In this document: positions 60,336 through 64,000 of the stretch, piece after piece
How the letters are laid out: each line of letters starts with the position of its first letter
How positions within the stretch are numbered: the first letter of the stretch is position 1
Assembly: GCF_029892425.1 (NCBI RefSeq)
Contig: NZ_JARXWB010000007.1
Location: 1 to 64,000, forward strand
DNA from: Bradyrhizobium sp. BR13661
Lineage (GTDB): Bacteria; Pseudomonadota; Alphaproteobacteria; Rhizobiales; Xanthobacteraceae
Direction: 5' to 3'
DNA: 64,000 nucleotides
Translations under genes and position numbers: made by a program
Notes under the pieces: model-generated
Told to the model about the DNA's origin: nothing
What the model saw: only the letters and a program-made list of their open reading frames with translations
The model's database searches: none

Positions 60336-61154
60336 ATGCCGATCGCGGGACAAAAGCTGGCCTTTGTGATGGCCTCGTCCAACCATGGCACGATGATCGT
60401 CAACCGGTTTGACTATCGCATGGTCGGCCCTGATCGCGGTTACGGTGTGGGCTATCAGATCCTCAACACGGCCGCCTTCGATCCCGGCGAGGTCAAGATC
60501 GCGCTCGAACTGCTGGCGCTGCGACGCAAGCACCATGGCGACGGCGTGATCGCGATCGACTGCGGCGCCAATATCGGCGTGCACACGATCGAATGGGCCT
60601 CCGCCATGACCGGCTGGGGCTCGGTGATCGCGATCGAGGCGCAGGAACGCATCTACTATGCGCTCGCCGGCAACATCGCCATCAACAACTGCTTCAATGC
60701 GCTGGCCGTGCACGCGGCGGTATCGTCCGAGCAAGGCACGCTGCAAATTCCGAATCCGGACTATTTTACGCCGTCGAGCTTCGGCAGCCTGGAACTGCGG
60801 CCGCGCCCGTGCAACGAATTCATCGGCCAGCAGATCGACTACACCAACAACACGGTCCTCGTGCGCAAGATGACGCTGGACGAGCTCAATTTGCCGCGGG
60901 TCGATTTCATCAAGATCGACATCGAGGGCATGGAGATGGAGGCGCTCGCCGGCGCGCAGCAGACGATCAGGTCGTATCGGCCGATCCTGCTGATCGAGAA
61001 GATCAAGACCGATCTGCAGCAGCTCGAGCAATGGCTGGTGGAGAATGGCTACCAGTTGATGACGCTCGGCATCAATATCCTGGCGATCCATCAGGGCGAT
61101 GTGTGCCTTGGGGATATCAACCCGCCGCAAGCTGCCGGCCAGCACGCAGCTTAG
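60336..61154 (+). CDS. FkbM family methyltransferase
   Basis: A 272-residue methyltransferase. The SAM-binding motif is 'AIDCGANIGVHTIEWASAMTGWGSVIAIEAQ' near residue 68-98, and a later family motif is 'VDFIKIDIEGMEMEALAGAQQTI' near 188-211. FkbM proteins methylate hydroxyl groups of sugars, polyketides or glycans. AAGGAG precedes ATG 60336, and the longer frame to 60078 is probably an extension. Substrate unknown. Confidence 0.87.
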   Translation: MPIAGQKLAFVMASSNHGTMIVNRFDYRMVGPDRGYGVGYQILNTAAFDPGEVKIALELLALRRKHHGDGVIAIDCGANIGVHTIEWASAMTGWGSVIAIEAQERIYYALAGNIAINNCFNALAVHAAVSSEQGTLQIPNPDYFTPSSFGSLELRPRPCNEFIGQQIDYTNNTVLVRKMTLDELNLPRVDFIKIDIEGMEMEALAGAQQTIRSYRPILLIEKIKTDLQQLEQWLVENGYQLMTLGINILAIHQGDVCLGDINPPQAAGQHAA

Positions 61155-61169
61155 CCGAAGCGAAAGTCT

Positions 61170-61268
61170 CGCAGGGTGGGCAAAACGTCAGCGCGCCCAC
61201 CGTCACGAGCACACTGTAGATGGTGGGCAAACTGCACCGCCAACGTCATTGCGCTCGCAATGACGAGT
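61170..61268. repeat. Dispersed repeat cluster
   Basis: GGGTGGGCAAAACGT...GCGCCCACC at about 61175-61200 and a second GGTGGGCAAAC near 61220 are inverted or direct fragments of a repeat type I recall from Bradyrhizobium intergenic DNA. GTCATTGC-(4)-GCAATGAC at about 61246-61264 is a perfect hairpin. All lie between the convergent FkbM and porin genes. Confidence 0.5.
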
Positions 61269-62135
61269 TCAGTACTTCGCGATAACGGGCGTGCTGCCGA
61301 ACTTGTAGTTGACCGTCAGACGGACGGAGTCGATGGCGAAGCGCTGGCTCTCCGTGAGGTTCGTCGTGCTCAAGACCGCGAACCCGAGCTGGTCGACCGC
61401 CGTGACCGATGAGCGCCCAAGATCGACATGCAGGTATTCGATGCCAACGTTCCAGTTTCCGAAAGCCTTCGAGACGCCTGCGCCCGCGCTCCAGCCCACC
61501 CGGGTCTCGGCCCTGTTGCCGAGGAAATTGATGCCGAAGCAGGCGACGCCGCCGGGCGTACAGCTGAAGCCGATGCTGCTCGAGGTGCGGCCATAGGCCA
61601 GGCCGCCGGTGCCGTAGATCAGCCAGTCATTCACGGCGTAGCCGGCCTTGCCGCGGAGCGTTCCGAACCAGTTGATCCGCGCTGAGAGGCTTTCATCGGC
61701 ATTGGCGCCGGTGGCGATGGCCGATGTCGTGATCGTGCGGCTGGCGTGAAAATCCGCCGCCTGGATATCGGTGACGGCGCCGAGCACCCAGTGGCCAAAC
61801 TGCTTATCGTAGCCGAACTGAAGTCCCCCGAACACGCCGTTCGGATTGAGGTTCGGGAACTGATTTCCGTTGGTGGTGGCGCCGGGAAGGCCGGTGATGA
61901 GAAATCCCGTGATGTTGCCGACGTTTCCGGGATTGACCAGATTGAGGCTCGGATTGGTGTTCTCACCCCAGCCGTAGCCAAGATTGCCGCCGACATAGAA
62001 CCCGGTCCAGTCGTAGACCGCGGCGGGCGGGGGAGCCTTGAGATAGGGGTGGGCGGCGAGATCGGCCGCCTGGGCACTGGAGAGGCCGAGAACAGCAACG
62101 GCCGCGGCGAGGCACAGGGTCTTCTTCACGGCCAT
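61269..62135 (-). CDS. Omp25/RopB-like outer-membrane beta-barrel protein
   Basis: A 288-residue outer-membrane protein. The signal peptide ends near 'SSAQA', and the mature start 'ADLAAHPYLKAPPPAAVYDWTGFYVGGNLGYGWG' is typical of the Omp25/31 family of rhizobia. Alternating strands continue to the C-terminus, which ends in a hydrophobic 'VNYKFGSTPVIAKY' whose aromatic last strand serves as an insertion signal. It is probably a porin-like surface protein. ATG 62135 follows GGGG directly; a TTG lies two codons upstream. Confidence 0.87.
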   Translation of the reverse strand: MAVKKTLCLAAAVAVLGLSSAQAADLAAHPYLKAPPPAAVYDWTGFYVGGNLGYGWGENTNPSLNLVNPGNVGNITGFLITGLPGATTNGNQFPNLNPNGVFGGLQFGYDKQFGHWVLGAVTDIQAADFHASRTITTSAIATGANADESLSARINWFGTLRGKAGYAVNDWLIYGTGGLAYGRTSSSIGFSCTPGGVACFGINFLGNRAETRVGWSAGAGVSKAFGNWNVGIEYLHVDLGRSSVTAVDQLGFAVLSTTNLTESQRFAIDSVRLTVNYKFGSTPVIAKY

Positions 62136-62323
62136 CCCCAATCAAATCGACGAACCATGGTTCGTAAGTACTACAGGCTGTCGCCGGGATATGTAGCGGC
62201 GGGAACACACTCGCGGCAAGAATGACCGCCGGATCGCGGTCCATGCGAGGGGGTCAATCAAGCGCAAATTGACTTGCCTTGCTTCGGATCCTTCAGCACT
62301 CTTCCGGTAAAGGAGGCCAACGC

Positions 62324-62593
62324 ATGAAGATCATGACTGTCGCCTGTGCGCTTGGAGCGACCCTGACGCTGCTTGGCGGATCAGGTGCCGAAGCCCGAAC
62401 GCGAAAGGCCGTCGTCGTCCCGCAAGAGCGGCTTATCGTGACGGCGCCCGTGCTGAGGCCGACGCCGTGGGATTACAACGTCGTTCCGCGCTATCGCTAT
62501 CGGCCTGAAGACGACAAGGTCGATCCTTACGGCCCGCCATTCGTGCCGTCGTACGTTCGCTATGAAGGCTGGCGCTGGCCGTATTGGTGGTAG
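62324..62593 (+). CDS. Small secreted hypothetical protein
   Basis: An 89-residue exported protein with signal peptide 'MTVACALGATLTLLGGSGAEA'. The mature part is basic and rich in Pro, Tyr, Arg and Trp ('NVVPRYRYRPEDDKVDPYGPPFVPSYVRYEGWRWPYWW'). No Cys and no known domain. AAAGGAGG lies upstream of ATG 62324. Confidence 0.6.
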   Translation: MKIMTVACALGATLTLLGGSGAEARTRKAVVVPQERLIVTAPVLRPTPWDYNVVPRYRYRPEDDKVDPYGPPFVPSYVRYEGWRWPYWW

Positions 62594-62713
62594 CGACCGT
62601 TCGTAGCGCCCCTTGAGGGCGCTAAAGCGCAGATCGCGGGTTGACCGGGATCAATGACAGTGCGTCGCCCGACGGGCGAGCGTCTCCGCAGGCATCATCT
62701 GCGGGCAGATCTC

Positions 62714-63460
62714 ATGAGCTATCTCGATACCGAACGCATGGCCGCCATTGCCGGCGAGGCCTCCGCTTTCCTCGGGCGCCATCCCTATCCATGGGCCGGC
62801 ATGCAGGGCGTCGTGCGCGAGGAGGGCTTTCGCCGCCTGTGCGCGGAGCTGCCGGCGCTCGATTTGTTCGAGCAGGAGTTCGGCCAGTCCCGCGGTTACG
62901 GCCAGCAGAGCCACGACCGCTACGCGTTGCAATATAACCCTGTCCTCGACGACAGGCTGTCGCCGCCGTGGCGCGATTTCATCGCCGAGCTGAACGGGCC
63001 GGACTATGCGACGTTCCTGCGCTGCATGTACGGGCTCGGACCCAATGAGCGTTTCGTGCTGTCGATGCACTGGCACTTCGCCGCGAGCGGCGGCTCGGTG
63101 TCGCCGCACACCGATGCACGCCGCAAGATCGGATCGCACATCTTCTATCTCAATACGCCGGAGGATTGGGATCCCGCCTGGGGCGGCCAGACCGTGGTGC
63201 TGGACGACGGCGGCACGCGGCCCGCGCACAGCGCGCCCGGCTTCGACGACATGCCGCAGGTGGCGATGTCAACCATCCTCGGCAACCAGAGTTTCATGTT
63301 CAAGCGGACCGAGCATTCCTGGCACGCGGTGCGCCCCATCACCTGTCCGCCGGGCCACCTGCGAAAAGTGTTCATCGTGGTCATCAACAAGGTGAATTTT
63401 CAGGTGATCTGGCGGCGGCTGCGCGGGAAGGATCCGGACGGGTATCGGCTGCGGGCGTAG
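62714..63460 (+). CDS. 2-Oxoglutarate/Fe(II)-dependent oxygenase
   Basis: A 248-residue double-stranded beta-helix oxygenase. The iron-binding HxD is in 'SVSPHTDARRKIGSHIFYL' near residue 136, and the distal His in 'TEHSWHAVRPITCPPGHLRKVFIV' near 204, with an Arg nearby for 2-oxoglutarate. It resembles prolyl- or small-molecule hydroxylases. ATG 62714 (MSYLDTER) is preferred over the frame start at 62654. Substrate unknown. Confidence 0.83.
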   Translation: MSYLDTERMAAIAGEASAFLGRHPYPWAGMQGVVREEGFRRLCAELPALDLFEQEFGQSRGYGQQSHDRYALQYNPVLDDRLSPPWRDFIAELNGPDYATFLRCMYGLGPNERFVLSMHWHFAASGGSVSPHTDARRKIGSHIFYLNTPEDWDPAWGGQTVVLDDGGTRPAHSAPGFDDMPQVAMSTILGNQSFMFKRTEHSWHAVRPITCPPGHLRKVFIVVINKVNFQVIWRRLRGKDPDGYRLRA

Positions 63461-63531
63461 GGGCGCGCAGAGAATGTCGCCCGGATGAGGATCAGGATCA
63501 GTGCGCCGTCATCGTCATTCCGGAGCCGCCA

Positions 63532-64000
63532 TCAATAGCGGCCGCCGCTGCCCTTTTGCTGCGTGATCCAGGCCGACAATGATTTCGCGGGCGATTTCGC
63601 AGTCCGGGTGGGCGATGCCTTCGGATTGTCGCGGACGCCTAGCGCCGGACGGCTGCGCGGCGATTCCGTCTGCCTGACGCCCTTCAAGGCAGAAGTCGAT
63701 GCCTCTGCGGCTTCCTTCTCGAGGCGCAGCTGTTTCAATCGCGCCATCTTGATGCGCTCCGCCTCGACTTCGGGTCGTTCGGCGAGCTGCGGCTTGTGGT
63801 GAGCAAGCTCGGCCGTAACAAGCACGCCGAGAATGGTCGCCTCGCCGAGCGCCTTGCAGGCCTCTAACCGATGCAGTCCCTCGACCAGAACGAGCCGGTC
63901 TCCGTCGCGCCAAACGGAAATGGGCGCCTGTTGTCCGATATCAAGAATGCTTTCCGCGATCTCCGCGACGGTCTCCGGCTTGATGGCCTTCCTCTGCTTT
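63532..64000 (-). CDS. ParB/sulfiredoxin-like N-terminal domain protein (partial)
   Basis: The N-terminus lies beyond position 64000, where the frame is still open. The visible part has the ParB/Srx fold motif, 'ETVAEIAESILDIGQQAPISVWRDGDRLVLVEGLHRLEACKALG', including the G-x-H-R box that binds nucleotide in ParB CTPases. A charged helical tail and a basic end (KSLSAWITQQKGSGGRY) follow. The protein may bind DNA or act as a small ParB-like regulator. The upstream part is needed for a firm call. Confidence 0.7.
   Translation of the reverse strand, partial: KQRKAIKPETVAEIAESILDIGQQAPISVWRDGDRLVLVEGLHRLEACKALGEATILGVLVTAELAHHKPQLAERPEVEAERIKMARLKQLRLEKEAAEASTSALKGVRQTESPRSRPALGVRDNPKASPTRTAKSPAKSLSAWITQQKGSGGRY

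Noticed and set aside
1..64000. CRISPR arrays, rRNA, tRNA and complete insertion sequences were looked for.
   Set aside because: No regularly spaced repeats, no tRNA cloverleaf with CCA-type ends, and no transposase domain were found by reading.

Overview
The window looks like a piece of chromosome from a high-GC alphaproteobacterium of the Bradyrhizobium/Rhodopseudomonas group. The evidence is the alphaproteobacterial families (DUF2336, DUF6894, DUF982-like, Omp25-type porin), a minCDE operon behind CtrA-type boxes (TTAA-N7-TTAA), GGAAC-N17-CGTT (EcfG-type) promoters, and dispersed inverted repeats of a kind common in Bradyrhizobium intergenic DNA. No rRNA, tRNA, CRISPR, intact insertion sequence or prophage was seen.

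Layout. 1-2.6 kb is a small accessory island of orphan immunity-like genes (Imm32-like, CPBP protease, DUF4279, two hypotheticals); two of them share a nearly identical promoter block. 3.1-9.1 kb holds a secreted phosphoesterase, a TPR-GSCFA protein convergent with an acyltransferase-3 gene, a frameshifted small membrane gene and a cupin. 9.4-13.3 kb is a translationally coupled operon for an exported molybdenum hydroxylase (large subunit, 2Fe-2S subunit, diheme cytochrome). 13.5-21.9 kb has a secreted hypothetical, an ABC-F ATPase, a low-GC-looking sugar N-acetyltransferase, an MBL hydrolase, a type II asparaginase, a PsiF protein, a dienelactone-hydrolase-like protein and a nitroreductase remnant. 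22-24.6 kb is a DUF2336-PilZ-HD-GYP operon that suggests c-di-GMP signalling. 24.8-31.4 kb holds an AraC regulator, FMN reductase, chemoreceptor, Tlde1/DUF2778 peptidoglycan enzyme and an orphan TRAP binding protein.

31.4-37.7 kb is the most interesting metabolic locus. An ABC importer of the nitrate/taurine/HMP type (ATPase, permease, divergent NMT1-like binding protein) is interleaved with a DHDPS-family aldolase/lyase, a GNAT protein and a short-chain epimerase lacking the usual catalytic lysine. A TetR gene is bracketed by two similar CAAC-N6-GTTG sites. This looks like a self-contained uptake-and-degradation module for an unidentified small molecule.

37.9-39.8 kb is minCDE with CtrA-type boxes. 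39.9-46.2 kb carries many small secreted or membrane proteins, a candidate structured small RNA preceded by a CtrA-like box, and a gene whose ribosome binding site is buried in a strong hairpin. 45.7-48.2 kb is a divergent MarR/aromatic FAD-monooxygenase pair with an operator inside the promoter. 48.3-57.9 kb holds an SH3 protein, small cytochromes, an SMR efflux pump with its TetR, an O-methyltransferase/TetR pair with a perfect operator palindrome, pdxY, an M15-like peptidase, a Flp pilin, YjdM, and a cytochrome whose promoter has an FNR/FixK-like box inside a 34-bp palindrome. 57.9-64 kb ends with PhzF, FkbM methyltransferase, an outer-membrane porin, a 2OG-Fe(II) oxygenase and a ParB-domain gene cut by the window end. 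All family assignments come from reading the sequence; no database search was run.
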